Assembly (NCBI GenBank): GCA_022707725.1
Contig: JAKJAB010000127.1
Span: forward strand, 1-8,812
DNA length: 8,812 nt
Direction: 5' to 3'
From: Chloroflexota bacterium
GTDB taxonomy: Bacteria; Chloroflexota; Anaerolineae; B4-G1; SLSP01
In this document: positions 1 to 6,074 of the stretch, one piece after another
Layout of the letters: every line of letters starts with the position of its first letter
How positions within the stretch are numbered: the stretch's first letter is position 1
Program-made: the position numbers and the translations under genes
Notes under the pieces: generated by a model
What the model was told of the DNA's origin: nothing
Databases searched by the model: none
Seen by the model: only the letters and a program-made list of their open reading frames with translations

Positions 1-76
1 TGGCGATGTTCGATCCGCAGTGACAGACGTAGACGCCGATGCGCAGTTCTTCGTTGTTGGCGTTATCTTCGGTCAT
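1..76 (-). CDS. HdrA-like FAD/iron-sulfur oxidoreductase, N-terminus only (partial)
   Basis: Only the first 25 codons lie in the window; the gene continues past the left edge. The start is ATG at 76-74, preceded by a GGGAG ribosome binding site that overlaps the stop codon of the upstream ferredoxin gene, so the two are almost certainly translationally coupled (8-base gap). After a short acidic leader the protein reads RIGVYVCHCGSNIA. This matches the N-terminal CxCG-xNIA signature of heterodisulfide reductase subunit A (HdrA) family flavoproteins, which carry FAD and several [4Fe-4S] clusters and act as electron hubs, in some complexes as bifurcating units. The family call comes from this short motif plus the AOR/polyferredoxin neighbourhood. 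Whether the full protein has the HdrA FAD domain, or a fused MvhD or GltD-like part, cannot be seen here. Confidence 0.75.
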   Translation of the reverse strand, partial: MTEDNANNEELRIGVYVCHCGSNIA

Positions 77-84
77 AGGACTCC

Positions 85-579
85 CTACCGTGGGCCGTGG
101 ACCTCTTCATGAACCAATTTGCGTCGCGCTTTCTGGGCGCGTTGGTCGGGCGTCGTCAGTTCGAGCGCGTCCTTCGGGCACCAAAGCACGCATTGCGGGC
201 CGTCTTCCTGATCCTGGCACTGGTCGCAGATTTCGGCCATTTTGGTGGCCGGGTTGATGGAAATCGCGCCGAAGTCGCACGCCTCGATACACCAGGCGCA
301 GCCGTCGCAGCGTTCCGCGTTCACGCTGATGAGGCCCGTCTCCGGGTCCTGCTTCAGCGCGTCGCGGGTGCAGGCAATGACGCACGGCGCGTCCTCGCAG
401 GTGCGACAGGCCACCGCCGTAATCAGGATTTCGTCCACCCGCACGGTGCGGATACGGCTGCGATAGGTATTGTACTCGCCGGTCTTGGTATAGGAGCAGA
501 TATACTCACACAACTGGCAGCCGACGCACTTCGTCGCGTCACACGCAATATAGGCATATCTGGATGTTGAAGTTACCAT
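85..579 (-). CDS. Four-cluster [4Fe-4S] ferredoxin-like electron-transfer subunit of AOR
   Basis: This 164-residue protein has sixteen cysteines in four clean cluster motifs: C18/21/24/28, C58/61/66/70, C91/94/97/101 and C118/121/130/134. An extra Cys13 precedes the first. The layout is that of the DMSO-reductase-type iron-sulfur subunits (HycB/CooF/AorA/BamC-like). It has no signal peptide or membrane segment, so it is expected in the cytoplasm. It sits between the AOR catalytic gene (78-base spacer) and the HdrA-like gene (8-base gap), so its likely job is to carry electrons from the AOR active-site cluster to the flavoprotein. The start at 579 has an AGGAG ribosome binding site six bases upstream. 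The C-terminal 25 residues are basic and cluster-free. The redox role is secure; the exact partner surfaces are inferred from gene order. Confidence 0.92.
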   Translation of the reverse strand: MVTSTSRYAYIACDATKCVGCQLCEYICSYTKTGEYNTYRSRIRTVRVDEILITAVACRTCEDAPCVIACTRDALKQDPETGLISVNAERCDGCAWCIEACDFGAISINPATKMAEICDQCQDQEDGPQCVLWCPKDALELTTPDQRAQKARRKLVHEEVHGPR

Positions 580-600
580 GGTTCACTCCTGTAAAGAAAC

Positions 601-658
601 AAGATGCAAGAGGCAGGAGGCAGGAGGCAAGATTCTTGCTTCCTGTATCCTGCATCTT
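601..658. repeat. Facing heptamer arrays forming an imperfect hairpin between AOR and ferredoxin genes
   Basis: On the plus strand, 601-628 is four tandem 7-base units of consensus ARGAKGC, ending in AAG at 631. After a 3-base loop, 635-658 carries the inverted complement of a similar but three-unit array. The outer arms match exactly over 8 bases (AAGATGCA/TGCATCTT), and the innermost nine bases on each side match at eight positions. The left arm has one unit more than the right. The array starts directly at the AOR stop codon and ends 10 bases before the ribosome binding site of the ferredoxin gene. In the operon mRNA it could fold and modulate relative expression or decay; that role is inference. 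Confidence 0.75.
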
Positions 659-2544
659 TACACGCCAATTTCCTCCGCCACGTCTTCCATCCCCAATTCG
701 ATCAGTTTGGCTTTGGGGATCAGGCCCTCTTTGGTCCAGCCTTTGGCCTCATAGTAGAGGTCTTTGAGGTATTCCAGCTCTTCTTCGGTGACAACGTGCC
801 CCGCGGACGCGCCCTCTTTCATCGGCTCGTGATGCCAACGGTAGGGCAGATGATCGTCGGCACGGGACCAACCTTCGCGGATGTTGAACGCCTTCTTGAT
901 CGTGTGCGCGCGCACACCGATGAGGTCCACGGCGTCGTAATCGAAGTTCCAGCCGGTGGTGGCGTTGATGAGCGCCGCAATCGCCGGCCACGCGCCGGCG
1001 CGATCGGCCTTGCCGGTGAAACAGCGGCGGATGAACTTGCACAGCGGCAGCGAGTCGTAGACAGCGGCGTATTCTTCATTTTCCGCCGCCAGACGACCGC
1101 GCGTCTCATCGATGCTGAAACGATCCACTTCGCCCTGGATGTCGGGATCGTAGGCGGCAGACCGATTGTGACAGCCACCGCGCGTCCCGGTCGCCAATCC
1201 CACCGAGAAGGTCTTGAGGCCGCGCGCGTCGTAGCCGGGGTTTTCCAGGCCCTTGATGTGCATCGCCCACTTGTAGGATTCCGTTCCGCGATCCGCATCC
1301 ACACGCCGGCTGGCGATGCGCGTGCCTTCGGCCAGCAAATCGCCGATGCCCTCGCGGTCGCGAATCATTTCGGCCAGGGCGACGGCAGCTTCGCCGTTGC
1401 CAAAATTCGGCTCGAAGCCGTCCGGGTATTTCTTGGACTTGAAGTCTTCTTTCGTGAGCACGCCGCGCTCGAAGGATTCCATCGCCCAAGAGATGGTCAC
1501 GCCCTGGCTCATCGCGTCTTGCCCGCCCCGGTCGGCGACGTCGATCAGCTTGATGACGGCGTTCAAATCGCCGATACCCAGGTTCGGGCCATTCGCATAG
1601 AGACACTCGTACTCGATACCCGTCATCGCGCCCGCGTACAGTCCCGGCTTGGCCGCCGAGACCTGCTCGCAGGCGATTGGGCATTGCGCGCACGCGATCT
1701 TCTTCACTTTGAAGTGCTCTTCGAGATACTCGCCGCTCACTTGCTCGGCCATTTCGAAGGTGCCCTGCTGGTAGTTGCGCGTCGGCAGCAAACCCAGCTT
1801 GTTCATATTGAGGACGTTGGTCGCCGTACCGAGCATGCGGTATTTGACCGTGTACGGCCCCTGCGCCTGCTGCGTAATGTCGAACGACATCTTCATCAAC
1901 GTATCGGGGTCGGCGACGACCACGCCTCTCGTGCCGCGCACAGAGACGGCCTTGAGCTTCTTCGATCCCCACACTGCGCCATGTCCCGTGCGTCCGGCCT
2001 GTCGCCCGTCGTTGGTGACGTTGGCAAAGCGGACCAGGTTTTCGCCAGCCGGGCCGATCGTGGCGGAGCGCACCTGGTCGTCCAGCAGCTCCTCGCGGAT
2101 GGTCTCTTCGGTTTCGAAGGTGCCTTTGCCCAACAGCTTGCGCGCATCGCGGAACATCACCCGCCCATCGTCGATAAAGATATCCACCCATTCCGCGCTG
2201 GCTCCATGGATGACGATGCCGTCCCAGCCGGTACGCTTGAGCGCGACGGAAAACCAACTGCCGGAGAGGCTGTCGCCCATAAAGCCGGTCAACGGCGATT
2301 TGGAGGCCAGGCCGTACTTTCCGCCCACCGGCACCGGCGTCCCGGCGAAGATGCCGTTAGCGATACAGATGGGGTTATCCGGCGAGAGCGGATCGCAGCC
2401 TGGTTTGATGTTCTCCCACAACAGCCGCGCCGCCATCGACACACCGCCGATGTAGATTTTGTACCATGCTTCCGGTTTGGTTTCGACCCACGTTTTACGC
2501 GTCGTCAAATCGATGTGCAAAATCCTGCCGCTATAACCGTACAT
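658..2544 (-). CDS. aor: Tungsten/molybdenum aldehyde:ferredoxin oxidoreductase family catalytic subunit
   Basis: This is a 628-residue cytoplasmic enzyme of the AOR family, whose members hold a bis-pyranopterin tungsten (sometimes molybdenum) centre and one [4Fe-4S] cluster and interconvert aldehydes and carboxylic acids. Visible family features are the N-terminal GYSGRILHIDL strand (3-13), a pterin-binding GGVSMAARLL loop (33-42), RQAGRTGHGAVWGSKKLKA (181-199; the family usually has Met where Trp192 stands), cluster cysteines C285xxC288xxxC292 and Cys502 in DSLPLC, the conserved Glu311 in GIEYE, and His459 in RGGCH. Length fits the family (about 600-650). ATG at 2544-2542 is chosen because AGGAGG (2556-2551) lies six bases before it; an in-frame TTG at 2550 touches the ribosome binding site and is unlikely. 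The associated ferredoxin and HdrA-like genes resemble multi-subunit AOR and BamBC-type complexes. The substrate cannot be assigned, and an aromatic-degradation role is not supported by anything else here. Confidence 0.93.
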   Translation of the reverse strand: MYGYSGRILHIDLTTRKTWVETKPEAWYKIYIGGVSMAARLLWENIKPGCDPLSPDNPICIANGIFAGTPVPVGGKYGLASKSPLTGFMGDSLSGSWFSVALKRTGWDGIVIHGASAEWVDIFIDDGRVMFRDARKLLGKGTFETEETIREELLDDQVRSATIGPAGENLVRFANVTNDGRQAGRTGHGAVWGSKKLKAVSVRGTRGVVVADPDTLMKMSFDITQQAQGPYTVKYRMLGTATNVLNMNKLGLLPTRNYQQGTFEMAEQVSGEYLEEHFKVKKIACAQCPIACEQVSAAKPGLYAGAMTGIEYECLYANGPNLGIGDLNAVIKLIDVADRGGQDAMSQGVTISWAMESFERGVLTKEDFKSKKYPDGFEPNFGNGEAAVALAEMIRDREGIGDLLAEGTRIASRRVDADRGTESYKWAMHIKGLENPGYDARGLKTFSVGLATGTRGGCHNRSAAYDPDIQGEVDRFSIDETRGRLAAENEEYAAVYDSLPLCKFIRRCFTGKADRAGAWPAIAALINATTGWNFDYDAVDLIGVRAHTIKKAFNIREGWSRADDHLPYRWHHEPMKEGASAGHVVTEEELEYLKDLYYEAKGWTKEGLIPKAKLIELGMEDVAEEIGV

Positions 2545-2563
2545 AAGCAACCTCCTGGAAATT

Positions 2564-2591
2564 GCGAGTTACGAATTACGAGTTACGAGTT
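2564..2591. repeat. Tandem heptamer array, unit RCGARTT (4 units)
   Basis: Four contiguous 7-base units of consensus RCGARTT lie just upstream of the AOR ribosome binding site (2551-2556), with decayed units possible on each side (2557-2563 and 2592-2598). The array lies in the spacer between the MoaD-like and AOR genes. Two units are identical and the others differ by one base. Confidence 0.8.
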
Positions 2592-2619
2592 AAAAATGAA
2601 AGACCTGAACCGAAACACA

Positions 2620-2647
2620 AATCATGCGGCATGATTCATGATGCATG
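2620..2647. repeat. Tandem heptamer array, unit NNNCATG (4 units), with internal palindrome
   Basis: Four 7-base units, each ending in CATG, fill the bases just downstream of the MoaD-like stop codon. The first two units and the start of the third also make a perfect 8-base inverted repeat, AATCATGC and GCATGATT, with a single central base (2620-2636). The unit sequence is unrelated to that of the neighbouring array at 2564-2591. Confidence 0.7.
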
Positions 2648-2652
2648 ATTTA

Positions 2653-2937
2653 TTAGCCGCCAGCCAAGATCGACATAAGGACCAAACGATCACCGTCCTG
2701 TGGAGTATCGTCCATCTGCGCGGGCTGGATCATACGCCGCCCATTGAGGTTGAGCAGATTAGATGGCTGGAAAGTCTCACCATCTGGCTGAATGACCTCG
2801 CCGACTAACTGAGGATACTTACGGGCCAACAAACGTATAATCTGACGGAAGGTCGTACCCTCCTCGAGGGTGAATGTCGCTTGCTTGGTTCCACTAACCA
2901 CTCTGGCGACACCCATAAACTCTACCAGAACTTGCAT
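2653..2937 (-). CDS. MoaD/ThiS-like beta-grasp sulfur carrier for the AOR operon
   Basis: This 94-residue protein begins MQVLVEFMGVARVV and ends SILAGG. A beta-grasp opening strand and a C-terminal Gly-Gly are the signatures of MoaD/ThiS sulfur carriers, in which the terminal glycine is adenylated and converted to thiocarboxylate to donate sulfur for molybdopterin synthesis. As first gene of an operon whose second gene encodes a pterin-dependent AOR, it probably supplies or tunes cofactor for that enzyme; MoaD-like genes are often found next to AOR genes. ATG at 2937-2935 is preferred, with GGGAGGAG just upstream. GTG codons at 2949 and 2940 are possible, but the first overlaps the ribosome binding site and the second is only about a base from it. 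No MoaE or MoeB partner is visible in the window. Confidence 0.88.
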   Translation of the reverse strand: MQVLVEFMGVARVVSGTKQATFTLEEGTTFRQIIRLLARKYPQLVGEVIQPDGETFQPSNLLNLNGRRMIQPAQMDDTPQDGDRLVLMSILAGG

Positions 2938-3020
2938 CACTCCTCCCACACTATGAAGGTCAACTGCGTCGTTGCCCCGAAAAAGGCCAATGGGATGACG
3001 ACGCGCAAGCTGCTCTGAGA

Positions 3021-3058
3021 AACAGTGTTACACCTGTTTTAGACAAAGTCAAGGTGTA
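3021..3058. promoter_or_regulatory. Inverted GGTGT/ACACC half-sites, operator-like
   Basis: TACACCT (3029-3035) and AGGTGTA (3052-3058) form a perfect 7-base inverted repeat with centres 23 bases apart, about two helical turns. The first half also takes part in a tighter dyad, AACAGTGT-T-ACACCTGTT (3021-3038), with one extra base in the right arm. A further ACACC occurs at 3069-3073. The dyad overlaps the possible -10 of the MoaD-AOR operon, so a repressor or activator binding site is a fair inference. No regulator is encoded nearby. Confidence 0.4.
3025..3052 (-). promoter_or_regulatory. Possible promoter of the MoaD-AOR-ferredoxin-HdrA operon
   Basis: Read on the minus strand, TTGACT (3052-3047) is followed after 16 bases by TAACAC (3030-3025). 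The -35 matches 5 of 6 consensus bases but the -10 is weak (3 of 6). It would give a leader of about 80 bases before the MoaD-like ATG. A weak -10 under a dyad would fit an activated or repressed promoter. Confidence 0.35.
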
Positions 3059-3248
3059 TTTCGCGCACAACACCAGTGACAAGCGTAAATAGGTTAGGGT
3101 AAGCAAACCTGTTTTTGGTACGATTCTATTGTCGTCACTTTGAAATAGCTGTCAAGCGTCGGGATAAGAAAGCTATCGTGCTCACTTTGCGGGAGAGTGT
3201 CGGATGCCCGTCTCTCGGTTATGCAACGCACTCCAATCTGCGGCTTGG

Positions 3249-3257
3249 TGTTATAAT
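3249..3257 (+). promoter_or_regulatory. Extended -10 promoter of the GT2 gene
   Basis: TGtTATAAT combines a perfect TATAAT (3252-3257) with the TGn extension. No good -35 lies at 16-18 bases, which is usual for extended -10 promoters. Transcription would start near 3264, only about 22 bases before the ATG at 3286, which supports that start over upstream in-frame codons. Confidence 0.65.
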
Positions 3258-3285
3258 GAAACCATATTGTGGAGGAAATGTGCAT

Positions 3286-4755
3286 ATGATAGCGCAGATT
3301 GTGGGATACCTGTATACCGCTGTTTTGATCGGACTGGCATTGCATGCCGTTCATATCGTGATCCTGGTCACGCTCTATCTGTGGCACCGCCGCGCCCGAT
3401 CACCGGAGACGTTATCCATTCCCGTAGCCGATCTGCCAATGGTGACGGTGCAGATTCCCCTGCGCAATGAACGCTACGTCGTGCAGCGGATTCTCGCGTC
3501 AGTCGCAGCTTTCGACTGGCCACGTGAACGGCTGGAGATTCAGGTGCTCGACGATTCTGACGATGACACAACGGCGCTGGCACGGGCTGAGGTCGAGCAG
3601 CTTCAGGCGCAGGGGTACACCATCGCTCTTTTACACCGGCAACACCACAATGGTCACAAAGCGGGCGCGCTCGCGGCGGGATTGCAGAAAGCGCGTGGTG
3701 AGTACATCGCCATTTTCGACGCAGATTTTGCGCCAATGCCGGACTTTCTGCGGCGGACTGTGCCCCATCTCGTGCAGAATTCCGCGTTGGGGCTGGTACA
3801 GGGCCGCTGGGGACACCTGAATGCGGAATACTCGCTGGTCACACGCGCGCAGGCGCTGGCGCTGGACGCGCATTTCACTGTGGAACATATCGCACGCAAC
3901 CGCGCCGGTCTGCTGATGAATTTCAACGGCACAGGGGGTGTGTGGCGGCGACGCGCTATCGAAGAAGCCGGCGGCTGGCAATACGACACCATTGCTGAAG
4001 ATCTCGACCTGAGCTATCGCGCACAGCTCGCCGGGTGGAAGATTCTTTACCTGCCAGAAGTCGTCGCACCGGCGGAGTTGCCACCGTTGGTCGCCGCGTT
4101 CAGACAGCAGCAGTACCGGTGGGCCAAAGGCGCAACTCAGGTCTTGCGCAAGTCCTGCGGGCCAATCATAGCATCCCCACGCCTGAATCTGGCCCAAAAA
4201 GCGATGGCCCTGTTGCACTTGAGTGGTTATTTCACCCAGCCGCTCATCCTGGCCCTGGTCCTGCTCGTCGCGCCGATGGTCATCTATTCACCGCGCCTGC
4301 CGACACTGGCGGTAGCGTTGGGAACGCTGACGATGTTGCCACCCCTTCTTTACCTGATGGGACAAATCGCGCTGTATCGGGATTGGCCGCGCCGCATCCT
4401 GGTTTATCCGATTTTGATGCTGTTGGGTGTCGGCATTAGTTGGAACACCACCCTCGGCGTGCTCGACGGGCTGCTGCACTGGGGCGGCGAGTTTAGACGC
4501 ACGCCGAAATTCGAGTTGCAGGGCCGGCAAGGCAACTGGCGTACTGCCCAGTACCGCGTGAAACTGGATCGAGCACTGCCGGGAGAGATTCTCATCAGTA
4601 TGTATGCGCTTGCGGCCCTGCTCCTGGCCAACGAACTACAGCGCACCAGCCTGTTGCCTTTGAGCCTGATCTACCTGGCCGGGGAGACCTTCGTTATCTG
4701 GGGAGCGCTGCAGCAGTTCAACCGGCGTGAGGACAAAAAAGAACAGGGGCGATAA
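3286..4755 (+). CDS. Family 2 membrane glycosyltransferase (cellulose/mannan synthase-like)
   Basis: This 489-residue membrane enzyme should transfer a sugar from a nucleotide sugar to a growing or lipid-linked glycan at the cytoplasmic face. An N-terminal hydrophobic segment (about 7-33) is followed by a GT-A domain. That domain has VTVQIPLRNE (53-62), DDSDD (89-93), HKAGAL (124-129), the metal-binding FDADF (144-148), the FNGTGGVWR acceptor region (213-221), the catalytic-base Asp of AEDLD (237-241) and QQQYRW (274-279), the Q-x-x-R-W motif of processive synthases. Several C-terminal membrane helices follow (about 310-410 and 455-480). The motif set is closest to bacterial CslA/glucomannan synthase-like GT2 proteins, but the sugar is unknown. 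ATG at 3286 follows GGAGGA; a 57-codon upstream extension is rejected because it spans the promoter. The gene is alone on its strand and ends in a convergent terminator. Confidence 0.9.
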   Translation: MIAQIVGYLYTAVLIGLALHAVHIVILVTLYLWHRRARSPETLSIPVADLPMVTVQIPLRNERYVVQRILASVAAFDWPRERLEIQVLDDSDDDTTALARAEVEQLQAQGYTIALLHRQHHNGHKAGALAAGLQKARGEYIAIFDADFAPMPDFLRRTVPHLVQNSALGLVQGRWGHLNAEYSLVTRAQALALDAHFTVEHIARNRAGLLMNFNGTGGVWRRRAIEEAGGWQYDTIAEDLDLSYRAQLAGWKILYLPEVVAPAELPPLVAAFRQQQYRWAKGATQVLRKSCGPIIASPRLNLAQKAMALLHLSGYFTQPLILALVLLVAPMVIYSPRLPTLAVALGTLTMLPPLLYLMGQIALYRDWPRRILVYPILMLLGVGISWNTTLGVLDGLLHWGGEFRRTPKFELQGRQGNWRTAQYRVKLDRALPGEILISMYALAALLLANELQRTSLLPLSLIYLAGETFVIWGALQQFNRREDKKEQGR

Positions 4756-4766
4756 ACGCCCCTGTT
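4735..4766 (-). terminator. Intrinsic terminator of the bactofilin gene, overlapping the GT2 stop
   Basis: A perfect 10-base stem (AACAGGGGCG at 4742-4751, CGCCCCTGTT at 4757-4766) with a 5-base loop is followed on the minus strand by six T residues (4740-4735). It lies 32 bases past the bactofilin stop. The GT2 stop codon TAA (4753-4755) is in the loop. On the plus strand the stem is followed only by a weak T-containing stretch, so termination of the GT2 transcript is possible but less sure. Confidence 0.85.
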
Positions 4767-4797
4767 GTAGCTGCTTTAAGACTACGCGAAAGACTCG

Positions 4798-5319
4798 CTA
4801 TTTGTCCGTCTTCTCCTCTGGCATGACATCGACCACGGTGCCGGCCTGCGGCGGAGGGAGCGAGCTGCTCGGTTTGGTTGATTTGGGAGCCTCGAGCTTC
4901 GGCGGCTGCAAGTCTTGCGACATAAATGTCTGGCCGCGCAGGTACGCGCCCTCGTTGATCAACAGGGCCTTGACGGTCATATCGCCCCATACACGCCCGG
5001 TATCCGCGATCTCCACGCGGTTGGCAAAAACGTTCCCTTGCACCGCGCCAGCGATGGAAACGTTGTTGGCCTTGATCTCCGCGCGTATTTTGGCGCTCTC
5101 GGTAATCACCAGATTGCCGGTGATTTCAATGGTACCTTCGATGACGCCATCAATGCGGAGACCGCCATCTCCCTGAATATCACCCTTGATGTGGGTATTC
5201 GCTCCAATGGTCGATTCGATTGCTGGTTGTGCCATACGTCCTCCCCCGGTAGTTGTCGGTTGTTTTACAACAGGTGTCACAGGTTCTTTTGGTTTTCCTT
5301 TACCCCCTAACCACGACAT
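4798..5319 (-). CDS. Bactofilin family cytoskeletal protein
   Basis: This 173-residue protein has the bactofilin (formerly DUF583) beta-helix core at about residues 34-133, including IESTIGANTHIKGDI, the GGLRIDGVIEGTI turn (52-64) and repeated short strands with regular hydrophobic spacing. Bactofilins polymerise without nucleotide into filaments, often on the membrane, and help with shape, polar organisation or envelope synthesis. The flanking tails are low-complexity: an N-terminal MSWLGG start then a Lys/Pro/Val stretch (8-20), and a Pro/Ser/Lys-rich C-terminus (137-173). The 5319 start has a strong AAGGAGG ribosome binding site and its own promoter upstream. An internal Met29 is also preceded by GGGGGAGGA, so a 145-residue form could be made. 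The gene is probably monocistronic, ending at a strong terminator. Confidence 0.93.
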   Translation of the reverse strand: MSWLGGKGKPKEPVTPVVKQPTTTGGGRMAQPAIESTIGANTHIKGDIQGDGGLRIDGVIEGTIEITGNLVITESAKIRAEIKANNVSIAGAVQGNVFANRVEIADTGRVWGDMTVKALLINEGAYLRGQTFMSQDLQPPKLEAPKSTKPSSSLPPPQAGTVVDVMPEEKTDK

Positions 5320-5369
5320 CGATTCCTCCTTACTCTAGATTAGATTCCACAGTTGTGAAATACGCCATA

Positions 5370-5391
5370 GGGAACTCATAGTGCTGTTCCC
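5370..5391 (-). other. Short inverted repeat in the bactofilin leader
   Basis: GGGAAC (5370-5375) and GTTCCC (5386-5391) form a 6-base stem with a 10-base loop in the leader of the bactofilin transcript, between the promoter and the ribosome binding site. It could be an mRNA hairpin or a protein site; there is no T-tract, so it is not a terminator. Confidence 0.35.
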
Positions 5392-5425
5392 AACTTCTAA
5401 CCAAAGTCTATCGCGACTTGCTCCA

Positions 5426-5453
5426 ATAATAACCAGAGATAGCGGTTTGTCAA
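5426..5453 (-). promoter_or_regulatory. Near-consensus promoter of the bactofilin gene
   Basis: On the minus strand a perfect TTGACA (5453-5448) is followed after 16 bases by TATTAT (5431-5426), 11 of 12 consensus positions. It lies 45 bases past the DUF4446 stop and gives a leader of roughly 100 bases. This points to housekeeping, fairly strong expression independent of the genes upstream. Confidence 0.8.
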
Positions 5454-5497
5454 CTGGGTTTGTTAAACGTCGTCTGCTTTATCGCATTTCGAGCAAT

Positions 5498-6055
5498 CTA
5501 GCCCGCGTTGGATGGAGTGCTTGCAGATGATCCCGCGTCAGCCTGCGCCGCGTTGGCCGCCCCGCCATTCGATGGCGTCCCCTCGATCATTTGCCGCGCC
5601 CGTCCGAGCGCCTGTTGTTCTTCGGCGCTCAAACTGTAGGAGGAACGCCACTGCGTCAAGGGCTTTGCGTAGACCCGTGTGTCGTCGCGGGCGTGCAGGC
5701 CACTAAGCATTGCGCCATTGCCGCGGGCATCCACCAGCGCCAGCGAGAAGCTCTGATCCCCGCCCACGTTTTCGAAAGCGCTGTAGCGCACTACCCCATG
5801 CCCCTGAATCGTATGGGGCAGAATCTCCCCCAAACGACGCAAAGTACCCTCTGCCTGGCCAAGACGTTTTTCCTGCGCATCCAGGCGGGTCAAAAGCTGC
5901 ACAATGGTCGCCTGGTCGGTATCTTCAGCCAACGCAAGGATTTTTTGATACCGCTCCTCCATAGCCTTGAGGCGCTTTTCCAACGTGTAAACCCAGTAGA
6001 TCCCCACGAACAGCAGGATCGTCGAGGCAATCACCCATAACACAAGTCCGGTCAT
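5498..6055 (-). CDS. DUF4446 family membrane-anchored coiled-coil protein
   Basis: This 185-residue protein has one N-terminal membrane helix (about 4-23), then a charged heptad-like stretch predicted as coiled coil (24-75). The conserved DUF4446 core follows: GVVRYSAFENVGGDQSFSLAL (87-107), a short DARGNG turn, and HARDDTRVYAKPL (121-133). The last 25 residues are Ala/Ser/Gly/Asn-rich and look disordered. No biochemical function is known to me for this family; the architecture suggests a small envelope or cytoskeleton-associated scaffold with the bulk in the cytoplasm. The ATG at 6055 has GAGGAGGT five bases upstream. The gene follows the GT-C glycosyltransferase by 105 bases and precedes the bactofilin, which is in keeping with a cell-envelope role but does not prove one. 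Confidence 0.82.
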   Translation of the reverse strand: MTGLVLWVIASTILLFVGIYWVYTLEKRLKAMEERYQKILALAEDTDQATIVQLLTRLDAQEKRLGQAEGTLRRLGEILPHTIQGHGVVRYSAFENVGGDQSFSLALVDARGNGAMLSGLHARDDTRVYAKPLTQWRSSYSLSAEEQQALGRARQMIEGTPSNGGAANAAQADAGSSASTPSNAG

Positions 6056-6074
6056 AGTTACCTCCTCAAATCGT

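Larger units (their letters stand above)
2938..3285. other. Divergent intergenic control region (348 bases)
   Basis: No convincing gene is seen. The region lies between the divergently transcribed MoaD-AOR operon and the GT2 gene and is AT-richer than the genes. It holds a possible minus-strand promoter (3025-3052), a cluster of GGTGT/ACACC half-sites (3021-3073), a 9-base direct repeat ACCTGTTTT (3032-3040 and 3107-3115), and the extended -10 promoter of the GT2 gene (3249-3257). The stretch 3120-3240 shows no structure that I can name. An open frame continues upstream of the GT2 start to about 3115 but has no ribosome binding site. Confidence 0.7.

Noticed and set aside
1..2550. Benzoyl-CoA reductase (Bam) operon
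   Set aside because: The AOR-ferredoxin-HdrA order is similar, but no other aromatic-pathway gene is seen and the AOR sequence cannot be assigned to BamB by eye; the general AOR family call is safer.
604..2634. A 676-codon open frame on the plus strand opposite AOR
   Set aside because: It is antisense to the AOR gene, which has all family motifs. Its translation is Arg/His/Ala-rich without any recognisable domain and has no fitting ribosome binding site; it is a by-product of GC-rich codon use.
2564..2647. CRISPR-like array or phage attachment site in the MoaD/AOR spacer
   Set aside because: Units are 7 bases with no spacers, and there is no integrase, tRNA or cas gene nearby.
3115..3285. 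N-terminal extension of the GT2 glycosyltransferase by 57 codons from a TTG
   Set aside because: The extension spans the TGtTATAAT promoter, has no ribosome binding site and no family similarity; GGAGGA just upstream of 3286 marks the true start.
3094..3387. A 97-codon minus-strand frame overlapping the GT2 start
   Set aside because: It overlaps the GT2 promoter and N-terminal coding region, has no domain, and its codon pattern is that of antisense plus spacer sequence.
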